64,000 nt of DNA, taken from the NCBI RefSeq assembly GCF_905200055.1, contig NZ_CAJKIS010000003.1:27298-91297 (forward strand), written 5' to 3'. Made by a program: the position numbers and the translations under genes. This DNA is from an uncultured Fusobacterium sp. (GTDB lineage: Bacteria > Fusobacteriota > Fusobacteriia > Fusobacteriales > Fusobacteriaceae). Under the pieces are notes generated by a model. The model was given only the letters and a program-made list of their open reading frames with translations, was not told where the DNA came from and did not search any database. Of the stretch, positions 16,480 to 25,687 are shown piece after piece. How positions within the stretch are numbered: the first letter of the stretch is position 1; every line of letters starts with the position of its first letter.

Positions 16480-16514
16480 CTCTATACTTTTATTTATATA
16501 AGGATTTTTAGGCA

Positions 16515-17168
16515 CTAATCTTTAGCTTTTCTTTGTCCATAAGTTTTAAATTTTTCAGCCATTAAAGCCATTTCTTCATCTGGAAGAACAATTGGTTCTC
16601 CTATGCTTTTTGCCATATAATATATTTGTGAACAATATTCAATCTCTTCAATTATATTGAAAGCATTTAATAGATCGTTTGCTCCTGCAAGTATTCCGTG
16701 GTTAGCTAATATAACAGCTTTTCTATCTTTCATTGCTTCAGTTGCATTTACTGCTAATTCATGAGATCCATAAGTTGCATATTCAGCACATCTAACATCT
16801 TTTCCAGCAACTGCTATCATATAGTGAGTAGCAGGTAAAGATTGACGAAGACAAGCTAGAACTGTTGCATATGTTGTATGAGCATGGATAACTGCATCTA
16901 AGTCTGTTCTTGTTTTATATTGAAGAAGGTGCATTTCCCATTCACTTGAAGGATTTCTAGTTCCTTCTACTACATTTCCATCTAAATCCATTATTACTAT
17001 ATCTTCAGGCATAATTTCAAAGAAATCTATTCCTGATGGAGTTATTGCCATATATCCAGTTTCTCTATCAAAAACACTGATATTTCCTCCAGTTCCTTTT
17101 GTTAGATTGCTAGTTACTAATTTTTTTCCATATTTTATAATTTCATCACGAACTTCTCTCATTAACAT
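16515..17168 (-). CDS. fucA: L-fuculose-phosphate aldolase
   Basis: This 217-residue class II aldolase cleaves L-fuculose 1-phosphate to dihydroxyacetone phosphate and L-lactaldehyde. Zinc ligands are visible in HAHTTYATVLA and NHGILAG, the catalytic Glu in SSEWEMHL, and the phosphate site in GTGGNISV and TPSGIDF. It is the last gene of the fucose operon, 20 bp after fucI, with AAGGAG upstream of the ATG. A second in-frame ATG lies two codons further in. Confidence 0.93.
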   Translation of the reverse strand: MLMREVRDEIIKYGKKLVTSNLTKGTGGNISVFDRETGYMAITPSGIDFFEIMPEDIVIMDLDGNVVEGTRNPSSEWEMHLLQYKTRTDLDAVIHAHTTYATVLACLRQSLPATHYMIAVAGKDVRCAEYATYGSHELAVNATEAMKDRKAVILANHGILAGANDLLNAFNIIEEIEYCSQIYYMAKSIGEPIVLPDEEMALMAEKFKTYGQRKAKD

Positions 17169-17188
17169 AATTTTCTATCTCCTTAATT

Positions 17189-18964
17189 CTATTTAAAAAG
17201 TGGTCCATAAGTTGCACAAGCTCTAAAGTCTTGTCCTTCTTTATCCATTCCAAATGCATTCCAACAAGCTGGTCTGAAGATTTTTTCTTCTGGAACGTTG
17301 TGAGCAGCTACAGGGATTCTTAGCATTGATGCAAGAGTAATTAAATCTGCTCCTACATGTCCATAAACGATTGCTCCATGGTTAGCTCCCCAGTTATTCA
17401 TAACATCATAAGCTGTTTTAAACATTCCTTTTTCTCCGTTACAAATAGGTGCAAACCAAGTACATGGCCATGTATAGTCTGTTCTTTTCCATAATTTTTC
17501 AGTTACTTCTTGAGGAAGATTTACACTGTATCCTTCAGCTATTTGAAGCATTGGTCCTAATCCTTTTACAAGGTTTAATCTAATCATAGTCATTGGCATT
17601 TCAGCATCTGTAAGGAATCTTGATGAGTATCCTCCACCTCTAAAGTATCCTAAATCAGCTGGGTTCCATGTAGTAGCTTCTAGACATTTTTCAACATCTT
17701 TTTCTGTCATTTCATAGAAAGGTTTTACACATCTATTTCCATCTTTATCTACTGCTTCAGCTGAATAATCAAGTGCAGAAGCTCCTGAGTTAATTAAATG
17801 AAGGAATCCATCAGCTTCTTTTGCTACTCCTTCAAGTTCATATCCAGTTACACGTTTTACTGCATCTCCACTCCAATAAGTTCTTACGTCAGAGAATAGA
17901 ACTGCTCTATTAGTTAGTAATCTTTGGAATAACATTCCTAATCCGTTTAGTACATCATTTTCAGTTGCTAGAACCATTGGTCCACGAACTCCATTCCAGT
18001 CAAAGCTTGAGTTTAGAAGTGCTTCAGCAAAGTCTCCATTTGGATAGAAATCTGTCCATTGTCTTTGTCCTTGGAATCCTGCTGCAATAGCATTATGTCC
18101 ACAAGCTTCTTCTTCGCATCCTTCTGGAAGATTTTTATTTCCATTCATTAAATCTTTTATGATAAGCATCATTTTTACAACAAATTCCCATTGTTCATCT
18201 TTAATTTCACGAGGGTTTTGCATATTTTCAGGGTTTTTGTCAAATCCTTCTTTACAATATTTTTTAGTCCAAGCAAGTGCTTTTTCATATTCTGCATGAT
18301 CATAGATTTCTTCAGTCATTCTTCTTATAATTTCAACTTCATCAACTGATTCTACTCTCATTCCTAAATATTCTTCTATAAAATGAGGGTCGATTATAGA
18401 TCCAGCTATTCCCATACAAATTGATCCAATTTGTAAGTAACTTTTTCCTCTCATTTGAGCAGCAGCAATTGCAGCACGTCCAAATCTTAATAGTTTTTCT
18501 TCTACGTCAGCTGGTATTGAAGTATCATCAGCATCTTGTACTTCATGTCCGTAAATTCCAAATGCAGGAAGTCCTTTTTGTGCATGTCCAGCAAGTACAG
18601 CAGCTAGGTATACAGCTCCTGGTCTTTCAGTTCCATTAAATCCCCATACCCCTTTAATTGTCATAGGATCCATATCCATAGTTTCTGATCCATAACACCA
18701 ACAAGGAGTTACTGTTAAAGTTACTGTTACATTTTCACGTTTAAATTTATCTTCACAAGCAGCAGCTTCAGATACACGTCCAATAGTAGTGTCAGCAATA
18801 ACAACTTGTACTGGAGTTCCATCAGCATATCTTAAATTTTCTGTAAATAATTTTGCTGCAGATTTTGCCATATTCATTGTTTGTTCTTCTAATGATTCTC
18901 TTACTTTTAAAGGTCCTCTTCTTCCATCAATTGTAGGTCTAATTCCGATTTTTGGGTAGTTCAT
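17189..18964 (-). CDS. fucI: L-fucose isomerase
   Basis: This 591-residue enzyme interconverts L-fucose and L-fuculose using Mn2+. It begins with the family signature PKIGIRPTIDGRRGPLKVRE. Catalytic Glu and Asp lie in LATENDVLNGLG and LFSDVRTYWSGDAVKRV, and the metal-binding His is near GADLITLASMLRIPVAAHN. The length matches the family (about 590). It is the fifth gene of the fucUPOKIA operon. AGGAGGAAAAAAC precedes the ATG. Confidence 0.96.
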   Translation of the reverse strand: MNYPKIGIRPTIDGRRGPLKVRESLEEQTMNMAKSAAKLFTENLRYADGTPVQVVIADTTIGRVSEAAACEDKFKRENVTVTLTVTPCWCYGSETMDMDPMTIKGVWGFNGTERPGAVYLAAVLAGHAQKGLPAFGIYGHEVQDADDTSIPADVEEKLLRFGRAAIAAAQMRGKSYLQIGSICMGIAGSIIDPHFIEEYLGMRVESVDEVEIIRRMTEEIYDHAEYEKALAWTKKYCKEGFDKNPENMQNPREIKDEQWEFVVKMMLIIKDLMNGNKNLPEGCEEEACGHNAIAAGFQGQRQWTDFYPNGDFAEALLNSSFDWNGVRGPMVLATENDVLNGLGMLFQRLLTNRAVLFSDVRTYWSGDAVKRVTGYELEGVAKEADGFLHLINSGASALDYSAEAVDKDGNRCVKPFYEMTEKDVEKCLEATTWNPADLGYFRGGGYSSRFLTDAEMPMTMIRLNLVKGLGPMLQIAEGYSVNLPQEVTEKLWKRTDYTWPCTWFAPICNGEKGMFKTAYDVMNNWGANHGAIVYGHVGADLITLASMLRIPVAAHNVPEEKIFRPACWNAFGMDKEGQDFRACATYGPLFK

Positions 18965-18983
18965 CTGTTTTTTCCTCCTAGAA

Positions 18984-20393
18984 TTAATTATTTTTAGCTT
19001 TATAATTATAAAGTTGTGCAGTATTTGCTATTATCTTAAATCCTTCTTCAAGAGAAGCAATTTCTTTTTGAGCAATTTTTTGAATAAGAATATTTCCATA
19101 AGCAGTTGCTTCAAAAGGTCCTACTACTACATCTAATCTTGTTTCATCAGCAATCATTTGACATAAAACAGTAGATTTTGCTCCTCCACCTATTATATGA
19201 AGTCTATCAAATTCTCTTTTTGTTATACTTTTTATATAATTTATTGTTTCATTATATTTTTTAGTTAAACTCTTATAGATAATTACAAAATAATCAAAAT
19301 CATTTTCTTGATGTTCTTTTGTTACATTATCTATTTCAGATATAATATCAAACTCATCTTGTTGGAATACAGGAAGTGCAACATCAATATATGTAGCAAC
19401 TGTTAAATTTGATTTAACATATTCTGTAATTTCTTCAAATGGTATTTTTCTACTATATCTATTTTCTAATTGTTCTTTTAATTTCTCTACTAAATATAGT
19501 CCTGTTATATTTGTAAAAAACATATTTGAATCTCTATATCCAGTTTCATTTGTTAATGAATTATCATATGCTTCTTCTGTAATAACTGGTTTATCAGTAA
19601 CACAACCAATTAAAGACCATGTTCCACAAGATAGGAACATACACTTAGGATCTGTATATGCTTGTGTTAAAAGTGCTGCACTTGCTGTATCATGTGATGC
19701 AACTGATATTACAGGAATATCTAATTCTCTTAACTCTTCTATTCTTGAGTTTTTTAAGTTTCCAACTATATTTCCTGGTTCAATAACTGGAGGAAATATG
19801 TTTTTATTTATCTCAAATTTTTCTAAAATTTTATTACTAATTTTTCTTTCAGCAAGATCAAATAATTGAGTAGTAGATGCTATTGTTGCCTCTGCATATC
19901 TTTCCCCAGTAAGGAAATAGTTTATTAAATCAGGCATCATCAAAAGTTTATCTATTTTACTATAATTATCTTCACTTACCTCTTTAAGAGTAAGTAATTG
20001 AAATAATGTATTAATAGACATAATTTGATTTCCTGTATTCATAAATATTTCTTTAAGGCTCATAACCTTTTGAGCATTTTCATATCCAATAGCATTTTTA
20101 GCATCTCTATAAGATATAGGGTTTTCAAGAAGATTTCCCTCTTTATCTATTACCCCAAAATCTACTCCCCAAGTATCAATACCTATGCTTTCAATTTCAT
20201 CTTTGTATTTAATAATAGTATTAACTATATTTCCTATTATTTTTTTCCAGTCCCATCTACTTCTTCCATCTTCTTTTATTCTCTCATGTGAGAATCTTAA
20301 AACTTCTTCTGTTTTAAGTTGTCCATTTTCAACATATCCTAATATTCCACGGATAGAAGTAGCTCCCATATCGAAAGCTAAAGATTTTTTCAT
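18984..20393 (-). CDS. L-fuculokinase of the rhamnulokinase (RhaB) type
   Basis: This FGGY-family sugar kinase has 469 residues. It has the phosphate-1 loop FDMGATSIRGILG, IDTWGVDFGVID, the VASHDTASAAL and SCGTWSLIGC segments, and the adenosine loop IIGGGAKSTVLCQMIAD. The overall pattern is closer to rhamnulokinase than to the E. coli fuculokinase. The fucose operon around it makes fuculose the likely substrate. The start MKKSLAFD (20393) follows GGTGATAAAC. An ATG at 20405 overlaps the fucO stop in a TAATG arrangement and is the alternative. No rhaA or rhaD gene is present in the window. Confidence 0.88.
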   Translation of the reverse strand: MKKSLAFDMGATSIRGILGYVENGQLKTEEVLRFSHERIKEDGRSRWDWKKIIGNIVNTIIKYKDEIESIGIDTWGVDFGVIDKEGNLLENPISYRDAKNAIGYENAQKVMSLKEIFMNTGNQIMSINTLFQLLTLKEVSEDNYSKIDKLLMMPDLINYFLTGERYAEATIASTTQLFDLAERKISNKILEKFEINKNIFPPVIEPGNIVGNLKNSRIEELRELDIPVISVASHDTASAALLTQAYTDPKCMFLSCGTWSLIGCVTDKPVITEEAYDNSLTNETGYRDSNMFFTNITGLYLVEKLKEQLENRYSRKIPFEEITEYVKSNLTVATYIDVALPVFQQDEFDIISEIDNVTKEHQENDFDYFVIIYKSLTKKYNETINYIKSITKREFDRLHIIGGGAKSTVLCQMIADETRLDVVVGPFEATAYGNILIQKIAQKEIASLEEGFKIIANTAQLYNYKAKNN

Positions 20394-20404
20394 GTTTATC
20401 ACCA

Positions 20405-21553
20405 TTATATTAATTTTTCATATAGTGCTTTTATTTCTTCAACAGATGTATCTCTTGGATTTCCTCCTGTACATACATCTGCAAATGCTGATTTTGCTAA
20501 AAACTCTATATCTTCTGATTTTACTATTTCTTTTAAATCAGCTGGAATTCCAACATCTTCAGAAAGTTTTTTAACTGCTGCTATAGCTGCTGTTCTATAT
20601 TCTTCTTCACTCATATTATCTACATTTTTTACTCCAAATGCTCTAGCAATTTCTCTATATTTTTCTCCTGTAAATGGTGCATTATATTCCATAACTGTTG
20701 GAAGAATTATTGCATTTGCTACTCCATGTGGTGTATCATATACTGCTCCTAGTGGATGAGCCATTGAGTGTACTATTCCTAATCCTACATTTGAGAATCC
20801 CATTCCTGCTACATATTGAGCAAGAGCCATTCCTTCTCTTCCTTCTGGAGTATTTGCAACTGCTCCTCTTAAATGCTTAGCAATTAGTTCAATAGCTTTT
20901 AGATGGAACATATCTGTCATTTCCCAAGCTGCTTTAGTTATATATCCTTCTATTGCATGTGTTAAAGCATCCATTCCTGTAGCTGCTGTAAGTCCTTTTG
21001 GCATTGAAGACATCATTTCAGGATCAGAAATTGCTATTATTGCCATATCATGTGGATCTACACAAACAAATTTTCTTTCTTTTTCAACATCAGTAATAAC
21101 ATAGTTTATTGTAACTTCTGCTGCTGTTCCTGCTGTTGTAGCTACAGCTATAGTAGGTACAGCTGGATTTTTTGTTGCAGCACAACCTTCAAGGCTTCTT
21201 ACATCAGCAAATTCTGGATTTGCAATGATAATTCCTACAGCTTTAGCTGTATCCATTGAAGATCCTCCACCTATAGAAATTATGTAATCAGCTCCTGATT
21301 TTTTGAAAGCTTCTACTCCAGTTTTTACATTTTCTATTGTTGGATTTGGTTTAATATCTGAATAAATTTCATAATCTAAATTTTCAGCATCTAATAAAGA
21401 TGTTACTTTTGCTGTTACTCCAAATTTTACTAAGTCTGGATCTGAGCATACAAAAGCTTTTTTAAATCCTCTTCCTTTTACTTCTTCTGGAATTGCTTTT
21501 ATAGCTCCAGCTCCATGATATGAAACATTATTTAATATAATTCTATTTGCCAT
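20405..21553 (-). CDS. fucO: Lactaldehyde reductase (1,2-propanediol oxidoreductase), copy 1
   Basis: This 382-residue iron-dependent alcohol dehydrogenase reduces L-lactaldehyde from FucA to 1,2-propanediol with NADH. It has the nucleotide loop SIGGGSSMDTAKAV, TTAGTAAEVTINYVITD, and metal ligands in TGMDALTHAIEGYIT, GIVHSMAHPLGAVYDTPHGVA. Unlike the E. coli order, it sits between fucP and fucK. A close paralogue lies at 33.6-34.8 kb outside the operon. The last codon overlaps the possible fucK start. Confidence 0.93.
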   Translation of the reverse strand: MANRIILNNVSYHGAGAIKAIPEEVKGRGFKKAFVCSDPDLVKFGVTAKVTSLLDAENLDYEIYSDIKPNPTIENVKTGVEAFKKSGADYIISIGGGSSMDTAKAVGIIIANPEFADVRSLEGCAATKNPAVPTIAVATTAGTAAEVTINYVITDVEKERKFVCVDPHDMAIIAISDPEMMSSMPKGLTAATGMDALTHAIEGYITKAAWEMTDMFHLKAIELIAKHLRGAVANTPEGREGMALAQYVAGMGFSNVGLGIVHSMAHPLGAVYDTPHGVANAIILPTVMEYNAPFTGEKYREIARAFGVKNVDNMSEEEYRTAAIAAVKKLSEDVGIPADLKEIVKSEDIEFLAKSAFADVCTGGNPRDTSVEEIKALYEKLI

Positions 21554-21593
21554 TTATTTTCCCTCACTTTATATAGTTTATTTATAATATTTT

Positions 21594-22940
21594 TTATTTT
21601 CTCTCTTTACTATTAGCTAATCCGTATAAGAAGATAATTACAAAACATACTAATGGAACATAATAACTTGTTCTTACTGCTGCTTCAACTCCACTATACA
21701 TAGGAGCTAAGAATGAGAATGTTCCTTTATCTATTGTTCCTCCCATATATGGAGTAATTAATGCTCCTCCAAGAATTGCCATTATAAGCCCTGCTGCACC
21801 AAGTTTTACTTCATCTCCTAATCCTTTTAAAGCAATTCCATAAATTGTTGGGAACATTAGTGACATACATCCTGAAATAGCTATTAAACATAATACTGCT
21901 TTATCTGCAGGAAGATATATTGCACCAAATGTTACTAAAATACCAAGTAAAGCTATAATTGCCATTAATCTTGCAGGAACAAATAATTTCATTAAGTAAG
22001 TACAGATCCAACGCATAATTATGAATAGTACCATTGCAATTATATACATTTCTACAGCTTCTGCTTCATTAACACCTTTTAAAGTCATTACATATTTTGT
22101 CATCCATGTCCAAACTGCTATTTGCATTCCTACATAGAAGAATTGTGTTATAACCCCAAATACATATACTCTATTTGATAATAGTTGTTTTATTGATACA
22201 ACAAAGTTTAGTTCTCCACCTTCATCTTTTGAAGAAAGTTTATTTTTAAAGAAATAGATCCAAATTACTAAAGCTACTGCTATAAGTCCAACATAAGGAA
22301 TACATACCCATAAAAGTTCTGTTTCTCTTATAGTTTGTAATTCTGCTGCATCCATTACTAATCTTTCTTCATAAGTAGCTGGATTTAAGTGTCCAAGAAT
22401 CATATATTTTGCCATAAATAATCCAACTAAAGATCCTAATGGATTAAATGCTTGAGCATAGTTTATTCTTCTAATACTTGTTTCTTCATCTCCAAGTGAT
22501 ATTACAAATGGGTTACAAGTTGTTTCAAGAATTGAAAGCCCACCAGCTAGAATAAATATTGAAACTAAGAAGATATTGTAATTTTGAAATAGAGTCGCTG
22601 GAATATATCCCAATGCCCCAATCATATATAGTCCAAGTCCAATTAATAATCCATGTCTAAAAGAATATTTTTTTATAATAAGTGCTGCTGGAATCGCAAG
22701 TACTGCATATGCACCATAAAAGGCAAATTGTACAAGAGAAGAGTCTACAGCCTTCATCATAAATATCTTTCCAAAAGCTGGTACAAGGTTATCTGTCATA
22801 TTATTAAGAAGTCCCCATAAAACAAAACATGAAACTAACATTAAGAATGTAACTAAATATTTTTTTTCAACGACTTTTTTCTCAGTTTTTTCTAATTTTT
22901 CACATTGTTCAATTACAACTGTTTCTTTTTGATTTTCCAT
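21594..22940 (-). CDS. fucP: L-fucose:H+ symporter
   Basis: This major-facilitator protein has about 448 residues and 12 membrane segments after a charged 35-residue cytosolic tail. FucP-type motifs include FVLWGLLNNMTDNLVPAFGK near TM1, QFAFYGAYAVLAIPAALI and ILETTCNPFVISLGDEETS, where the acidic residue and Asn are conserved in fucose permeases. I chose the ATG at 22940 because AAAGGGAG lies 8 bp upstream; an in-frame ATG at 22967 has a poorly spaced site. It is the second gene of the operon, between fucU and fucO. Confidence 0.92.
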   Translation of the reverse strand: MENQKETVVIEQCEKLEKTEKKVVEKKYLVTFLMLVSCFVLWGLLNNMTDNLVPAFGKIFMMKAVDSSLVQFAFYGAYAVLAIPAALIIKKYSFRHGLLIGLGLYMIGALGYIPATLFQNYNIFLVSIFILAGGLSILETTCNPFVISLGDEETSIRRINYAQAFNPLGSLVGLFMAKYMILGHLNPATYEERLVMDAAELQTIRETELLWVCIPYVGLIAVALVIWIYFFKNKLSSKDEGGELNFVVSIKQLLSNRVYVFGVITQFFYVGMQIAVWTWMTKYVMTLKGVNEAEAVEMYIIAMVLFIIMRWICTYLMKLFVPARLMAIIALLGILVTFGAIYLPADKAVLCLIAISGCMSLMFPTIYGIALKGLGDEVKLGAAGLIMAILGGALITPYMGGTIDKGTFSFLAPMYSGVEAAVRTSYYVPLVCFVIIFLYGLANSKERK

Positions 22941-22987
22941 TTTCCATCTCCCTTTTAATTTTTTCATTTCCTACTTTTTAATTTATT

Positions 22988-23422
22988 TTATAGAACCCCT
23001 TTTTGAAGTATTATATTTGCATATAATGCTTTTTCACTTGTTGCAATAATTACATAAGCATCTTTCGCTTTTTCATAAAAAGCAAATCTTTCTATATTTT
23101 CAAAAGCTTCTGCTCCTCTTTCATCATATTTTTTTACTATAGACTTATATTCATCCCAAATAGGAGTTTTAACTGTATCTCCTTTCATAACTTCCATAAG
23201 TGCAACTGGTGTTTTAGCATAAGTATCTAATGGAAATAATTGTAAAATTGCGTCTAAAACTTCTGGAACATTATGTCCATCCATTCTTATTACTCTACTA
23301 TTTTTCCCCATAGATTCTGCTGGAAAGTTCCCATCTGCAATAACTAAAAAATCACTATGTCCCATTTCTGAAAGAATTTTTAAAAGTTCAGGTGAAATAA
23401 TATTTGGTATATTTTTTAACAT
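22988..23422 (-). CDS. fucU: L-fucose mutarotase
   Basis: This 144-residue RbsD/FucU-family protein interconverts the alpha and beta anomers of L-fucose for the isomerase. It shows LKNIPNIISPELLKILSEMG, the catalytic His and Asp in GHSDFLVIADGNFPAES, VIRMDGHNVPEVLDAI and the C-terminal tyrosine region YEKAKDAYVIIATSE. It is the first gene of the fucose operon, next to the divergent regulator. AAGGAGG precedes the ATG. Confidence 0.94.
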   Translation of the reverse strand: MLKNIPNIISPELLKILSEMGHSDFLVIADGNFPAESMGKNSRVIRMDGHNVPEVLDAILQLFPLDTYAKTPVALMEVMKGDTVKTPIWDEYKSIVKKYDERGAEAFENIERFAFYEKAKDAYVIIATSEKALYANIILQKGVL

Positions 23423-23467
23423 TTTTCCTCCTTGTGTATATTTAGTTTTTTTTGTTCTTTAAACGTG

Positions 23468-23489
23468 TGAATAATTATAAAATTATTCA
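23468..23489. promoter_or_regulatory. Palindrome TGAATAATT-ATAA-AATTATTCA upstream of fucU
   Basis: This perfect 9-4-9 inverted repeat lies 46 bp upstream of fucU. On the minus strand it contains TATAAT, a likely -10 box of the fucose operon, so a bound regulator would overlap the promoter. Confidence 0.5.
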
Positions 23490-23528
23490 TTCATTTTTCT
23501 TTTTATTTATGATATATTTATTTTACAC

Positions 23529-23558
23529 TTGAAAAAATAAAAAATCTTGTAATATAAT
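23529..23558 (+). promoter_or_regulatory. Promoter of the AraC-family regulator gene
   Basis: TTGAAA (23529-23534) and TATAAT (23553-23558) are 18 bp apart. The leader to the ATG at 23672 would be about 105 bases. Confidence 0.6.
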
Positions 23559-23671
23559 AAGAAAAAATGGTATTTTATTCACTTATTAATTTTTTTTATA
23601 ATAAAAAAAAATAGTAAGTTATAAAATAGTACAAAAAATAAAATAACAGTATATACTCAGGAGGCTTATAA

Positions 23672-24532
23672 ATGAAATATTTCGAATTTAAAGAAAATAT
23701 AGTACATGGATCTGCAAAATTCCCATTTGCTTACTATTTTGTAAATAATTATCACCCTCGTTATCATATGATCATGCATTGGCATAATGAATGTGAACTA
23801 ATTCGAATTATTTCTGGAACATTTAATATAAAAATAAATATGTCATCCTATACTGCTGAAGCTGGTGATATAATTTTCTTAAATAGTGGATGTATCCATT
23901 CAGGAATTCCAAAAGATTGTGTCTATGAATGTGTTGTTTTTGATGTAACTTCTCTTCTACAAAAGAATCCATTGGGAAATACTGAGTTAAACGATATTAT
24001 ACAATATAAAAAAGAGATAAAAAATCTTTATAAAAAAGACTCAGCTGAAACATATAATGTTCTTAACCATATCTTTGATCTCATGAAAACTAAAGAACCT
24101 GGATATCAACTTAGGATATATGGATCTTGTTATTATTTTTTAGGACTTGTTGAAAAGTATAATTTATATATTAAAGAGGAAAAATTATCAATAACTAATA
24201 AAAAAACTTTATTCCAAATGAAAAAAGTTCTATCTTTAATTCAGACAAAATATATGGAAGAAATTGGACTTGAAGATATCGCCTCTATTTTAAAAATGAA
24301 TGAAAAATATTTTTGTAAATTTTTTAAACAAATGACAAATAAAACACCTATTGAATATTTGAATTGGTATAGAATAGAATGTGCTTGTGAAAAAATTAAA
24401 TCTTCCTCTCTTTCTTTAACAGAAATAGCATATGATTGTGGTTTTAATGATACTAGTTACTTTACTAAAGTTTTTAAAAAATATAATGGAATGAGCCCTA
24501 GAGAATATAAAAAGCTTTATTTTAAATCTTAA
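23672..24532 (+). CDS. AraC-family regulator of the fucose operon
   Basis: This 286-residue transcription regulator has an N-terminal cupin effector domain (YHMIMHWHNECELIRIISG, AEAGDIIFLNSGCIHSG). The C-terminal two-helix-turn-helix AraC domain is at about 185-284 (IGLEDIASILKMNEKYFCKFFK, IAYDCGFNDTSYFTKVFKKY, GMSPREYKKL). It is divergent from fucUPOKIA, so it most likely activates that operon in response to fucose or a metabolite such as fuculose phosphate. CAGGAGG precedes the ATG. It is a different family from the DeoR-type FucR of E. coli. Confidence 0.88.
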   Translation: MKYFEFKENIVHGSAKFPFAYYFVNNYHPRYHMIMHWHNECELIRIISGTFNIKINMSSYTAEAGDIIFLNSGCIHSGIPKDCVYECVVFDVTSLLQKNPLGNTELNDIIQYKKEIKNLYKKDSAETYNVLNHIFDLMKTKEPGYQLRIYGSCYYFLGLVEKYNLYIKEEKLSITNKKTLFQMKKVLSLIQTKYMEEIGLEDIASILKMNEKYFCKFFKQMTNKTPIEYLNWYRIECACEKIKSSSLSLTEIAYDCGFNDTSYFTKVFKKYNGMSPREYKKLYFKS

Positions 24533-24537
24533 TTAAT

Positions 24538-24594
24538 AAGGTTGTTATAGATTTTTTGATTTTAATTCAACTAATTTATGACAACCTTTTTTTA
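24538..24594 (+). terminator. Terminator of the AraC-family regulator gene
   Basis: AAGGTTGT (24538-24545) pairs with ACAACCTT (24581-24588) around a long AT-rich loop and is followed by a run of T. Confidence 0.65.
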
Positions 24595-24685
24595 TATTCT
24601 TACTCTATCAATTTATTTTAAAGCTATTTAAAAAACATTTCTTTTAAAATATGGTTATTTCTTTTGTTTTTAAATCACTTTATAC

Positions 24686-24713
24686 TTGAATTTTGATAAA
24701 AAATATGTATAAT
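24686..24713 (+). promoter_or_regulatory. Promoter of porGDAB
   Basis: TTGAAT and TATAAT are separated by 16 bp, 80 bp upstream of porG. Confidence 0.7.
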
Positions 24714-24793
24714 CTAATTAGTATCAATAAAAAATAATATTTTTTATATTTTGCTCAAAAATCTAGTAAATCATAAGGAAAGGTGAAAAAACT

Positions 24794-25369
24794 ATGAGAG
24801 AAATTTTTGAAATCAGGTGGCATGGAAGAGGGGGACAAGGTGCTAAAACAGCATCTCTTCTTTTAGCAGATGCTGCATTTAGTGGTGGAATGTATGTACA
24901 AGGTTTCCCTGAATACGGACCTGAAAGAATGGGAGCTCCAATAACAGCCTACAATCGTATATCTAAAAATAGAGTAACTGTGCACTCTAATATATATGAA
25001 CCAGATTTTGTTGTAGTTGTTGATGAAACTCTTATTGAAAGTGTTGATGTTACAAAGGGATTAAAAGAGGATGGAGCTATTATTATAAATAGTTCAAAAT
25101 CTGCATCTGAGTTTAAACCATTATTAAAAGGTTACAAAGGAAAGGTTTATACTTGTGATGCTAGAACTATCTCTGAAGAAACACTTGGTAAAAATTTCCC
25201 TAATACTCCTATGTTAGGGGCAGTAGTAAAAGTTAGTGAAGTTATGGAAGAAGAAGCATTTTTAAATGCTATGGAAGAATCTTTTAAACATAAATTTGCA
25301 AGTAAGCCTGAAGTATTAAAAGGAAATATGGAAGCATTAACTCGTTCTATGAGAGAGGTGAAAGAATAA
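24794..25369 (+). CDS. porG: Pyruvate:ferredoxin oxidoreductase, gamma subunit
   Basis: This 191-residue subunit is recognised by RWHGRGGQGAKTASLLLADA, FPEYGPERMGAPITAYNRIS, and VVVVDETLI. It is the first of four overlapping or tightly spaced genes for the cytosolic enzyme that converts pyruvate and CoA to acetyl-CoA, CO2 and reduced ferredoxin. Its stop codon overlaps the start of porD. AAGGAAAGGTG precedes the ATG. The four-subunit family also contains 2-oxoisovalerate enzymes, so the substrate assignment rests on overall likeness. Confidence 0.9.
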   Translation: MREIFEIRWHGRGGQGAKTASLLLADAAFSGGMYVQGFPEYGPERMGAPITAYNRISKNRVTVHSNIYEPDFVVVVDETLIESVDVTKGLKEDGAIIINSSKSASEFKPLLKGYKGKVYTCDARTISEETLGKNFPNTPMLGAVVKVSEVMEEEAFLNAMEESFKHKFASKPEVLKGNMEALTRSMREVKE

Positions 25370-25671
25370 TGAAAAATAAAGCTGGTGTACCTATCACTGA
25401 AGAGATAACTTGGCAAGATATAACTCCAGGTGGAATAGTTTATGAAGCTGGAAGTGCAGCTCACTTTAGAACAGGGGACTGGAGATCTATGAAACCTGTA
25501 TTTTTAAAAGATAAATGTACTAATTGTTTATTGTGTGTTCCTTGTTGCCCAGACTCTGCAATTCCTGTAAAAAATGGTGAGAGACTAGATTTTGATATGG
25601 ATCATTGCAAAGGTTGTGGAATTTGTTATAAAGCTTGTCCATTTAAAGCAATAGAATTTATAAAAGAGTAA
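25369..25671 (+). CDS. porD: Pyruvate:ferredoxin oxidoreductase, delta (ferredoxin) subunit
   Basis: This 100-residue subunit has two [4Fe-4S] motifs, CTNCLLCVPCCP and CKGCGICYKACP, which pass electrons to free ferredoxin. The N-terminus (GVPITEEITWQDITPGGIVY) is typical of PorD. Its ATG overlaps the porG stop (TAATG arrangement), so translation is coupled. Confidence 0.92.
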   Translation: MKNKAGVPITEEITWQDITPGGIVYEAGSAAHFRTGDWRSMKPVFLKDKCTNCLLCVPCCPDSAIPVKNGERLDFDMDHCKGCGICYKACPFKAIEFIKE

Positions 25672-25687
25672 TTTGGAGGTAAATTTA

